A stretch of 24,211 nucleotides of DNA from an uncultured Prevotella sp. (GTDB taxonomy: Bacteria > Bacteroidota > Bacteroidia > Bacteroidales > Bacteroidaceae), in contig CALCHM010000019.1 of the NCBI GenBank assembly GCA_937901345.1, positions 1 through 24,211 on the forward strand. Reading direction: 5' to 3'. Both the position numbers and the translations under genes were made by a program. Shown piece after piece: positions 1-6,417 of the stretch. The notes beneath the pieces were generated by a model that was not told the origin of the DNA, ran no database searches, and saw nothing but the letters and a program-made list of their open reading frames with translations. Within the stretch, counting starts at the first letter, position 1; the number at the start of each line of letters is the position of its first letter.

Positions 1-19
1 TCACTCTTACACAACTTAA

Positions 20-55
20 GAGGGTGTGCCGAAATTTTGCATTCGACACACCCTC
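20..55 (-). terminator. Hairpin terminator downstream of nrdG
   Basis: A 14-bp inverted repeat (20-33 with 42-55) encloses an 8-nt loop. One position is a C/A mismatch on the plus strand but a G-U wobble on the minus-strand RNA, so the structure fits a minus-strand transcript. It lies about 75 bases past the nrdG stop. The following minus-strand bases are only moderately T-rich, so intrinsic termination is likely but not textbook. Confidence 0.6.
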
Positions 56-130
56 CTGTATGACGGGTTCTGATTCCGACAGGATTTCTATGTGTTTCTT
101 TAAAGCGGTGGAATAGGGATGCGCCTACGT

Positions 131-598
131 TCATCGCCAAAAGCAGTGCGTGAGGTCGGTAAACGTGCCATCCTGTTCAATACGGTAGAAGCGCTGATTG
201 GTCGTGCGGTCGCGCAAGGCGCCAAGGGCCTGGCGGTAAGGACCTACCTTTACATAGTTGAAGGCCTTGTGATTGAAATTTGCTGGTAACTCTTGGCATC
301 CGCTATACCATCCCGTTTTCAGCGTGTCGCCAAAGCGTTGCTTAACTTCTAGCAATACCGTTTGCACCGCTTCAGGGTCGTTGTCACCGCCCATCAATGC
401 TACACACGTAATCTCACCTTGGTATTTAGCGATGAGTTCCAGGAGCACTGTGGCGTCCAAGGGTTCGCCAATGTCCCCCAAAAGGATAGAACTGTGACAA
501 CCCGGGCACTTGTTAGGGCAGAGCGAGAGGTTGACGGCAAGGGTGACTTCGTTCGGAAATTCTTGGAATACGATGTCGTAAGTTAGGTATTTGAGCAT
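131..598 (-). CDS. nrdG: Anaerobic ribonucleoside-triphosphate reductase activating protein (NrdG)
   Basis: This 155-residue protein belongs to the radical SAM activase family that installs the glycyl radical on class III ribonucleotide reductase, allowing dNTP synthesis without oxygen. The sequence shows a CX3CX2C iron-sulfur motif at Cys27, Cys31 and Cys34 (CPNKCPGCH), in the N-terminal place usual for NrdG. A glycine-rich MGGD segment lies near residue 69, as expected for the SAM-binding strand. The length matches the family (about 150-180 residues). It lies 97 bases downstream of nadB on the same strand. The usual partner nrdD is not next to it in the visible sequence and could lie beyond the left edge or elsewhere. 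Family assignment is good; the exact partner is inferred. Confidence 0.85.
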   Translation of the reverse strand: MLKYLTYDIVFQEFPNEVTLAVNLSLCPNKCPGCHSSILLGDIGEPLDATVLLELIAKYQGEITCVALMGGDNDPEAVQTVLLEVKQRFGDTLKTGWYSGCQELPANFNHKAFNYVKVGPYRQALGALRDRTTNQRFYRIEQDGTFTDLTHCFWR

Positions 599-624
599 AG
601 ATTGGAAGGGAAAATGAGAAAGAA

Positions 625-690
625 GAAAGGAGAAAGAACCATGCGGGACTTAACGCGCAAGCACATTTCTCCTTTTTCCTTTCTCCTTTC
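625..690 (-). terminator. Purine/pyrimidine-rich hairpin between nadB and nrdG
   Basis: GAAAGGAGAAAG at 625-636 is perfectly complementary to CTTTCTCCTTTC at 679-690. Read on the minus strand after the nadB stop, the second arm runs into a T-rich stretch (TTCTTTCTCATTTT), as in an intrinsic terminator. A similar GGAGAAAGG/CCTTTCTCC hairpin follows the inositol phosphate synthase gene at 21176-21206. The 42-nt loop is long, so termination efficiency is uncertain. Confidence 0.45.
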
Positions 691-695
691 AAGAT

Positions 696-2285
696 TTATT
701 CTTGGTCGTAGGCATGCTTGGGATAGTCAATTGTATAATGCAATCCGCGACTTTCCTTACGTTCAAGTGCCCAGCGGGTGATGAGGTAACCCACGTTAAT
801 CATGTTGCGCAATTCGCAAATGTCGGGCGTGGCCTTCACGCGCTTAAAGAGTTCTTCGGTTTCTTCAAAGAGCAGGTCAAGTCTGGTCCATGCGCGCTTC
901 AAGCGAAGGTCTGAGCGTACGATACCTACGTAGTTTGCCATGATTTGTCCTACCTCGCGTGCATCTTGGGCAATGAGCACCTTTTCTTCGTTGGTCAATG
1001 TACCCTCATCGTTCCACTTTGGCACGCTCTCATTAAAGGTGTATTCGTCAATGTGTGCGATAGAATGGTGTGCGGCGGTCTCTGCATAAACAACGGCCTC
1101 GGTGAGCGAATTGCTAGCCAAGCGATTTCCGCCATGGAGTCCTGTGCATGAACATTCGCCAATAGCATAAAGGCGGTGAATGCTTGAACATGCGTTTAAG
1201 TCAACCTTAATGCCGCCACATTGATAGTGAGCGGCTGGCGCAACGGGAATGTATTGTTTGGTGATATCAATACCCATTGTCAAGCACTTTGCATAGATGT
1301 TGGGGAAGTGCTTCTTGGTTTCTTCCGGATTCTTATGGGTGACGTCGAGGCAAACGTGTGTCAATCCGTGAATCTTCATTTCTTTGTCGATGGCACGCGC
1401 AACGATGTCACGGGGAGCAAGCGAAAGGCGCTTGTCATACTTCTGCATGAATTCTGCCCCGTTGGGTAAGCGAAGAATGCCACCGTAACCGCGCATGGCT
1501 TCGGTGATGAGATAGGCGGGGTGGGTTTCGTTGGGAGAATAAAGCGCTGTGGGATGGAATTGAATGAACTCCATGTCCTGCACGGTTGCTTTGGCGCGAT
1601 AGGCCATAGCCACGCCGTCGCCCGTTGCAACGGTGGGGTTGGTCGTTGTCGTGTAAACCGCACCACAACCTCCCGTAGCCAAAACTGTCACTTTGGAGAG
1701 GAAGCGGTCAATCTTCTGCGTGTCAGGGTCCAAAACGTAGGCACCATAACACTCAATGTCTTTTGACGCACGAGTAACGTTTACACCAAGATGGTGTTGC
1801 GTAATAATCTCTACGGCAAAGTGGTGTTCAAAAATCGTGATGTTGGGATGGCGACGCACCGCCTCAATCAACCCACGCTGAATTTCAAATCCCGTGTCGT
1901 CGGCGTGGTGAAGGATTCGGAATTCCGAGTGTCCACCTTCGCGATGGAGGTCAAACTCTCCGTCCTCTGCACGGTCAAAATTTACACCCCAATTTACGAG
2001 TCGCTCAATAGCCGCGGGACCATTTTCTACAACTTGACGCACTGCCTGAGGGTCGCTAATATAATCCCCAGCAATCATCGTGTCTTGGATGTGTTTCTCA
2101 AAGTTATCCACCTGCAAGTTCGTAACAGCGGCAATACCGCCCTGAGCCTTTGCAGTGTTGGCTTCTTCAATCGTTGTTTTACAAACGAGGGCCACTTTAC
2201 CTTTACCCGAAGCGGCAACCTGAAGGGCGTAACTCATTCCGGCAACGCCAGAACCAATTACCAAAAAGTCGAATTTGCGAATCAT
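696..2285 (-). CDS. nadB: L-aspartate oxidase (NadB)
   Basis: This flavoprotein oxidises L-aspartate to iminoaspartate, the first step of de novo NAD synthesis in the cytoplasm. The 529-residue product begins MIRKFDFLVIGSGVAG, an FAD dinucleotide-binding motif. It continues with family signatures: TAKAQGGIAA, HHADDTGFEIQRG, the FIQFHPTAL block, RGYGGILR, APRDIVARAI and the C-terminal GECSCTGLHGGNRLASNSL flavin-contact motif. A longer reading from a TTG at 2315 is possible. The ATG at 2285 is preferred because the FAD motif then starts at residue 8 and a -7 promoter box lies at 2313-2320. In anaerobes fumarate is thought to serve as electron acceptor. nadA and nadC are not visible. The gene is divergent from the outer-membrane barrel gene at 2571. 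Confidence 0.95.
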   Translation of the reverse strand: MIRKFDFLVIGSGVAGMSYALQVAASGKGKVALVCKTTIEEANTAKAQGGIAAVTNLQVDNFEKHIQDTMIAGDYISDPQAVRQVVENGPAAIERLVNWGVNFDRAEDGEFDLHREGGHSEFRILHHADDTGFEIQRGLIEAVRRHPNITIFEHHFAVEIITQHHLGVNVTRASKDIECYGAYVLDPDTQKIDRFLSKVTVLATGGCGAVYTTTTNPTVATGDGVAMAYRAKATVQDMEFIQFHPTALYSPNETHPAYLITEAMRGYGGILRLPNGAEFMQKYDKRLSLAPRDIVARAIDKEMKIHGLTHVCLDVTHKNPEETKKHFPNIYAKCLTMGIDITKQYIPVAPAAHYQCGGIKVDLNACSSIHRLYAIGECSCTGLHGGNRLASNSLTEAVVYAETAAHHSIAHIDEYTFNESVPKWNDEGTLTNEEKVLIAQDAREVGQIMANYVGIVRSDLRLKRAWTRLDLLFEETEELFKRVKATPDICELRNMINVGYLITRWALERKESRGLHYTIDYPKHAYDQE

Positions 2286-2312
2286 CTTTGGATGCTTAAT
2301 TCTATGCACCGG

Positions 2313-2320
2313 CAAATCTA
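2313..2320 (-). promoter_or_regulatory. Putative nadB -7 promoter box
   Basis: The minus strand reads TAGATTTG, a match to the Bacteroidota TAnnTTTG -7 element, about 28 bases upstream of the preferred nadB ATG. No good -33 TTTG is seen at the usual spacing. Confidence 0.45.
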
Positions 2321-2502
2321 CAAACTTTTTTCAAGTTGCAGTCATCGGCAATGCATATTTTCCATTGGCAACCCCGCCTGTCCCCGCAAAAATGGGGCAC
2401 GCACTTCCCTTGCTTAAACCCTTTCTGAAGAATCTGTGTCCGTTTTTACATATAGTAAGAATAATTAACGTTGCGTTAATACTTCGTACCAAAACTAGTC
2501 CA

Positions 2503-2510
2503 TACATTTG
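2503..2510 (+). promoter_or_regulatory. Putative -7 box for outer-membrane protein gene
   Basis: TACATTTG matches TAnnTTTG and would start a transcript near 2517, leaving a leader of about 55 nt before the ATG at 2571. This placement argues against the longer reading frame that begins at 2508 inside the promoter. Confidence 0.5.
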
Positions 2511-2570
2511 CACCGTCTGACAACAATAAAACCGGTTTTATCTTTTTTACTAACAAATCAAACAACGATT

Positions 2571-3092
2571 ATGAAAAAGATTTTTACCCTCATGACTCTT
2601 GCCCTTGTAACAGTGGCAATGAGCGCACAAGTTTACGTAGGTGGCGGTGTCAACATGTGGCGCGACACAGACAATAACAAGACGACTGCTGGAATCGCTC
2701 CAGAAGTGGGTTATCAATTAAGCAACAAGTGGGCACTTGGTATGGGATTAGACTGCTCGTATATCTATGAAAAGGGCACAGATATCTACCGCGTTGCAGC
2801 TATGCCCTACGTGCGCTACACGGCAGTGAAGATGGGACCCGTATCTTTGTTTGCTGATTGCACCGGAGGAGTTGCTGTAAATAAAATTGACGGCGGAGAC
2901 GACTTTACAAGTTGGCAAGTGGGCGTGAAACCTGGATTGATGGTGGAACTTACCCCAAAAATATCCTTCTTGGCACACACAGGTTTCCTGGGTTACCGCG
3001 ATACGGACAAATATGACTATTTTGGCGATAGCGGTTTCGGATTCAAAATGAGCACCTCCGACCTTCGTTTTGGCTTGCTTTGGAACTTCTAA
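2571..3092 (+). CDS. Small outer-membrane beta-barrel protein
   Basis: This 173-residue protein is probably a porin-like or structural outer-membrane barrel. Residues 1-19 (MKKIFTLMTLALVTVAMSA) form a clear signal peptide with cleavage before Gln20. The mature part shows alternating hydrophobic and polar strands, glycine-rich turns (YVGGGVNMW) and a C-terminal aromatic strand ending LLWNF, the usual barrel-insertion signal. The ATG at 2571 is chosen over an upstream in-frame start at 2508 because it places the signal peptide first and lies downstream of the -7 box. It matches the general outer-membrane beta-barrel (OmpA-like or PorT-like) class common in Bacteroidota. The specific ligand or role is unknown. 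Confidence 0.75.
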   Translation: MKKIFTLMTLALVTVAMSAQVYVGGGVNMWRDTDNNKTTAGIAPEVGYQLSNKWALGMGLDCSYIYEKGTDIYRVAAMPYVRYTAVKMGPVSLFADCTGGVAVNKIDGGDDFTSWQVGVKPGLMVELTPKISFLAHTGFLGYRDTDKYDYFGDSGFGFKMSTSDLRFGLLWNF

Positions 3093-3113
3093 ACCGATTC
3101 AAAAGGGAACTAA

Positions 3114-3132
3114 AACTAAGTGCGACTTAGTT
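3114..3132. repeat. 19-bp palindrome, first of a pair
   Basis: AACTAAGT and ACTTAGTT flank a 3-nt centre. A near copy (AATTAAGT, 3-nt centre, ACTTAGTT) follows at 3151-3169, 37 bp downstream. Both are just after the outer-membrane protein gene. They could be paired operator sites or weak RNA hairpins; neither is followed by a T-tract. Confidence 0.45.
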
Positions 3133-3150
3133 GAATTTATAAGTGAATTA

Positions 3151-3169
3151 AATTAAGTGATACTTAGTT
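3151..3169. repeat. 19-bp palindrome, second of a pair
   Basis: AATTAAGT-GAT-ACTTAGTT pairs along 8 positions with one T-G wobble and differs from the 3114 copy at one arm base and two loop bases. The same ACTTAGTT right arm is conserved exactly. Confidence 0.45.
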
Positions 3170-3239
3170 CTTGATAAAAGGAATATTGTTTGAGCAGGGT
3201 AATGAATGCCCCCTCGCCAGTTCGCTTTTCGAGTAATAC

Positions 3240-3281
3240 CATCTGGGCGATGCACATGCGCATTGTCCAGATGTTTTTTTT
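3240..3281 (+). terminator. Strong intrinsic terminator
   Basis: A 14-bp stem (3240-3253 with 3260-3273, two G-T wobbles) encloses a 6-nt loop and is followed directly by eight T residues. It is oriented to end plus-strand transcription from the outer-membrane protein gene, about 150 bases after its stop. Confidence 0.8.
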
Positions 3282-3468
3282 GATTTGAAAATTATCATTA
3301 GCCCCCTTATTTGATAATTATTGAATGGATTTTACCCCTACTCATGGTGAGGCGTTCTCGATAAATTATTGGCATCAGGACAGCATACAGGTAGGTTCCG
3401 ATAGTTTCAGATAGGGAGTCCAGAAAGCTAGTTGCTTTATCCACGTTGGAATTGCAGACCTGACCTGC

Positions 3469-3476
3469 TAATTTTG
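3469..3476 (+). promoter_or_regulatory. Upstream candidate promoter of maturase gene
   Basis: TAATTTTG matches the -7 consensus. TTGG at 3446-3449 is a near match to the -33 TTTG at the expected 19-base spacing. Confidence 0.45.
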
Positions 3477-3549
3477 CGGTTGGGAATCATTTTTAGGGGG
3501 TGCAAAACGGTTTTTTTTAAGAAACGTTAAGAATCCAGCAGTTTTTTTC

Positions 3550-3557
3550 TACTTTTG
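3550..3557 (+). promoter_or_regulatory. Proximal candidate promoter of maturase gene
   Basis: TACTTTTG matches the -7 consensus about 90 bases before the ATG at 3645. The -33 region (TTAA) is poor. Confidence 0.4.
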
Positions 3558-3644
3558 CTCGTCGTGCTCGTAAAGCGCTATAGCATTTGTAGCGATCCTT
3601 ATTTACAGACTTTTGGATTTTCCATTACGCCGCCTACTTTATAA

Positions 3645-4883
3645 ATGAATTCCACGATTTCTCCCTTTGCCCGCCCCCTGTATGTAATGCTGAAACCCAT
3701 TGGTGCGCATTGCAACTTGGCGTGTGACTATTGCTACTACCTGGAGAAGGCAAAACTCTATGACGACGTTCCCCGACACGTGATGAGCGAGGAACTTCTT
3801 GAGGAGTTTGTGCGCCAGTATATTGGTGCGCAAACCATGTCGGAGGTGCTTTTTACATGGCACGGTGGAGAAACGCTCATGCGCCCACTTTCGTTCTACA
3901 AAAAGGCGATGGAATTGCAGCGCAAATATGCTGGAGGACGCCGCATCGACAACTGCATTCAGACTAACGGAACGATGCTCACCGATGAGTGGTGCCGATT
4001 TTTCCGCGAGAACAATTGGCTCGTAGGTGTCTCCATTGATGGACCACAGGAATTTCATGATGAATACCGTAAGAATCGTGCTGGGGCGCCATCGTTTCAT
4101 AAGGTGATGAAGGGAATTGAATTGCTCAATAAGCATGGTGTAGATTGGAATGCCATGGCTGTTGTCAACGATTTCAATGCCGACTATCCCCTGGACTTCT
4201 ACCATTTCTTCAAGGAAATCGGTTGTCGCTACATTCAGTTTACCCCCATTGTAGAGCGTATCCGTCACCACAATGATGGGCGACACCTGGCGCATATCAG
4301 TGATGGCGAAGATTGCCCCTTGGCAGACTTCAGCGTGACGCCCGAGCAATGGGGCAACTTCTTGTGCACAATCTTTGATGAATGGGTGAAGCATGATGTG
4401 GGCGAAGTTTTCGTTCAGATCTTCGATGCCACGTTATGCAACTGGGTGGGGCATGCTCCCGGTGTTTGCACGATGGCACGCTCGTGTGGACATGCCGCCG
4501 TGATGGAATTTAATGGCGATGTCTATTCCTGCGATCACTTTGTATTTCCTGAATTCAAACTTGGAAATATCCGCAAACAGACACTCACCCAAATGCTCTA
4601 CTCTCCGCGTCAGGACGAATTTGGAGCGATGAAAATCAACACTCTTCCGCGTCAGTGTAAGGAGTGCAAGTATCTCTTTGCTTGTAATGGTGAATGCCCC
4701 AAGAATCGCTTTGCAAAGACGCAAGACGGAGAATCGGGACTCAACTACCTCTGTGCCGGTTATCGCAAGTATTTTGAACACGTCGCTCCCTACATGGACT
4801 TTATGAAAGAGGAACTGCGCAACGAGCGCCCTCCTGCGAATGTGATGAAAGTCATAGATAAGTTGGACGGTTCCTGTAAATAA
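3645..4883 (+). CDS. Anaerobic sulfatase-maturating enzyme-type radical SAM/SPASM protein
   Basis: Enzymes of this family convert a Cys or Ser in sulfatases to formylglycine without oxygen. The 412-residue protein has the radical SAM motif CX3CX2C at Cys23, Cys27, Cys30 (CNLACDYCYY). Its C-terminal SPASM set is Cys276, 282, 297, 339, 342, 348, 352 and 371. From memory, the spacing closely follows the characterised Clostridium perfringens anSME, and Asp298 in CDHF occupies the place of its catalytic aspartate. Length is normal for the family. No sulfatase gene is in the window, so the substrate is not shown by context. The YitT-type gene follows after 25 bases, suggesting co-transcription. A relaxed-specificity peptide maturase is the main alternative. 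Confidence 0.88.
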   Translation: MNSTISPFARPLYVMLKPIGAHCNLACDYCYYLEKAKLYDDVPRHVMSEELLEEFVRQYIGAQTMSEVLFTWHGGETLMRPLSFYKKAMELQRKYAGGRRIDNCIQTNGTMLTDEWCRFFRENNWLVGVSIDGPQEFHDEYRKNRAGAPSFHKVMKGIELLNKHGVDWNAMAVVNDFNADYPLDFYHFFKEIGCRYIQFTPIVERIRHHNDGRHLAHISDGEDCPLADFSVTPEQWGNFLCTIFDEWVKHDVGEVFVQIFDATLCNWVGHAPGVCTMARSCGHAAVMEFNGDVYSCDHFVFPEFKLGNIRKQTLTQMLYSPRQDEFGAMKINTLPRQCKECKYLFACNGECPKNRFAKTQDGESGLNYLCAGYRKYFEHVAPYMDFMKEELRNERPPANVMKVIDKLDGSCK

Positions 4884-4908
4884 GAAATAAACTCCTAACT
4901 CCTCACAA

Positions 4909-5904
4909 ATGAAATCATTCTACCACTTCTGCAGTCCCGTGCTCTCTAAAGACTGGTGGCTGACATGGATAGGTATCATTGTTGGTTGTACAATAATGGC
5001 CGCAGGGTTTGTATTCTTCATCAACCCTTACAACATTGTTCCTGGTGGCGTTTATGGCACATGTATTGTGCTTCACTCGCTCTTCCCCTCCGTGCTTGTC
5101 GGTACGTTTGGGTATATGCTTGATATCCCCTTGATGTTACTTTCCTTAGTATTGCTCGGGGCAAAGTTAGGCACGCGTACTATTTTTGCCGTGCTGATTA
5201 CGCCCACCATTATGAACTTGCTCACCACCATTGCTTATCCCACTCGTGAGGCGATGATGAGTCTTGATCCTGCATTGATGCTTAATGGAGCGTTAGACCT
5301 CTCAAACGACCTCATGCTTACTAGCATTATTGGAGCGGTGATGATAGGTATCGGTTGCGGTATCGTTATTCGTTGTCAAGCCACAACGGGAGGGTCTGAC
5401 ATTGTGGCAATGATATTGCAGAAGTTCTGTAACATTAAGTTCAGTAGCGGCATCCTGCTAGTTGACGGTCTCGTCGTGATTTTCGGACTTATTGTCTTTG
5501 GTTTTGGTATAGGTGCGCCCGAAGATAGTCAACCTTCTGTGCTCCTTTCCTTCTATTCGCTCATTGCCATCTTCGTTTCGGCAAGGGTGCTCTCGTTTGT
5601 TATTAATGGTAAGAAGGACGACAAGTTGATTTTCGTAATTTGCGACAAACCCGTTGAGGAGTTGCGCCAATTCATTCTTCACGAATTGGAGCGTTCGGCT
5701 ACGATCATTAAGAGTAGCGGTCTGTATACGGGCAATGACAAGGAAATGATATTCCTCGTAGTGAGTTATAAAGAGGTGAACGACGTGAAACTCAAGATTA
5801 AGGAATGCGACCCCCTCTCCTTCGTAGTCGTTACCGATGCCTACGATACGTATGGCGAAGGTTGGAAAACTCTTCCTGAGAAACATGAGTTGCAACCCGA
5901 ATAA
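4909..5904 (+). CDS. YitT family membrane protein (DUF161 with DUF2179 domain)
   Basis: A polytopic inner-membrane protein of unknown transport or regulatory function, 331 residues. About five to six hydrophobic segments span residues 17-230, including the family hallmarks NPYNIVPGGVYG near residue 40 and the TTGGSDIVA segment near 155. The soluble C-terminal domain (about 235-325) contains the DUF2179 pattern with the GLYTGNDKEMIFLVV block. Length and order fit the family. It starts 25 bases after the maturase stop, so the two are likely one operon, which is closed by a strong terminator at 5938-5971. The function is not established for this family and no substrate is proposed. Confidence 0.9.
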   Translation: MKSFYHFCSPVLSKDWWLTWIGIIVGCTIMAAGFVFFINPYNIVPGGVYGTCIVLHSLFPSVLVGTFGYMLDIPLMLLSLVLLGAKLGTRTIFAVLITPTIMNLLTTIAYPTREAMMSLDPALMLNGALDLSNDLMLTSIIGAVMIGIGCGIVIRCQATTGGSDIVAMILQKFCNIKFSSGILLVDGLVVIFGLIVFGFGIGAPEDSQPSVLLSFYSLIAIFVSARVLSFVINGKKDDKLIFVICDKPVEELRQFILHELERSATIIKSSGLYTGNDKEMIFLVVSYKEVNDVKLKIKECDPLSFVVVTDAYDTYGEGWKTLPEKHELQPE

Positions 5905-5937
5905 GTGACATCACGCGAAGTCGTATTTACTAACAAG

Positions 5938-5971
5938 CAAAAAAAGAGGTACCGGGGTGCCTCTTTTTTTT
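5938..5971 (+). terminator. Intrinsic terminator after YitT gene
   Basis: An 8-bp stem, AGAGGTAC with GTGCCTCT (one T-G wobble), has a 4-nt loop CGGG, is preceded by an A-tract and followed by eight T residues. The A-tract means it could also work on the opposite strand. Confidence 0.85.
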
Positions 5972-6022
5972 GATGGCATCTCTGAAATAGCGATGGGCAT
6001 AACCTTTTACCTTCTAATCCCG

Positions 6023-6061
6023 TTCGAACACCATTCGAAGCACTTTCAAATGGTGTTCAAA
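6023..6061 (-). repeat. 17-bp hairpin favouring minus-strand RNA
   Basis: TTCGAACACCATTCGAA at 6023-6039 pairs with 6045-6061 around a 5-nt centre. The two non-Watson-Crick positions are C-A on the plus strand and G-U on the minus strand, suggesting that the folded form is a minus-strand RNA. No T-tract follows, so it is not a simple terminator. Confidence 0.45.
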
Positions 6062-6175
6062 TGTCAAAGCAATGGGGTGATACTTTCACTTTAAGCAGAG
6101 GGTAACTAACCGTGTGGGATTTGATTTTCAAGAAATCTGGTATCCAGCAAACCTGCAGGAGGCAATTACAAAAAC

Positions 6176-6213
6176 AAAGCGGATGCGTCATGATTATTTG
6201 ACACATCCGCTTT
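6176..6213 (-). terminator. Original terminator of tRNA-Arg, displaced by insertion
   Basis: A 15-bp stem (6176-6190 with 6199-6213) has an 8-nt loop. Its single plus-strand C/A mismatch is a G-U wobble in minus-strand RNA, and the minus strand continues GTTTTTG. It lies 4 bases from the left attachment repeat, where the 3' end of the tRNA gene would have been before insertion. Confidence 0.7.
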
Positions 6214-6217
6214 TACC

Positions 6218-6229
6218 GTACCCCCAAGG
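6218..6229. repeat. Left attachment site repeat (attL core)
   Basis: GTACCCCCAAGG is identical to 11880-11891 at the other end. The adjoining element bases make a perfect inverted repeat, CCCCCAA (6221-6227), 7-nt spacer, TTGGGGG (6235-6241), which resembles the core-site geometry of tyrosine recombinases. Confidence 0.8.
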
Positions 6230-6340
6230 GGTATTTGGGGGCAAAACAAGACAAAGCAAGAAAAACTAAAATGCTGATTTTCAAGGTTTGTTATTTAGTA
6301 TATTTGTTCTTGTTTATACTTATTTTTGTTTGTTATTGCT

Positions 6341-6365
6341 TTTCTGGCACCCCTCTGGCACCCCA
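6341..6365. repeat. 25-bp terminal direct repeat, left copy
   Basis: This 25-bp sequence is repeated exactly at 11809-11833. It contains CTGGCACCCC twice with an 11-bp period, about one helical turn. It overlaps the -33 region of the integrase promoter. These are plausible arm-type binding sites for the integrase or excisionase. Confidence 0.7.
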
Positions 6366-6380
6366 GAACAAATAAAGTTG

Positions 6381-6388
6381 TATATTTG
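6381..6388 (+). promoter_or_regulatory. Putative integrase promoter -7 box
   Basis: TATATTTG matches TAnnTTTG, 30 bases before the integrase ATG. A second match lies at 6299-6306. The -33 position falls inside the 25-bp direct repeat, so binding there would be expected to repress integrase transcription. Confidence 0.5.
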
Positions 6389-6417
6389 CAAGTAGAATAT
6401 AACCAACAACTTACAAC

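Larger units (their letters stand above)
3282..3644. other. Gene-free region with two candidate promoters
   Basis: Together with 3093-3281 this forms a 552-base gap without a convincing reading frame. Beyond the terminator it holds two TAnnTTTG matches, TAATTTTG at 3469-3476 (with TTGG 19 bases upstream) and TACTTTTG at 3550-3557. No tRNA or other recognisable RNA family was seen. The first promoter would give a leader of about 160 nt for the maturase gene. Confidence 0.4.
5972..6217. other. Gene-free flank left of the integrated element
   Basis: With the terminator and the element's left end this is part of a 513-base gap. I see no supported gene. It holds a long hairpin at 6023-6061 and the displaced tRNA terminator at 6176-6213. 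Confidence 0.5.

Noticed and set aside
1791..2417. 208-codon plus-strand frame opposite nadB
   Set aside because: Antisense to conserved NadB motifs, no family resemblance and no promoter.
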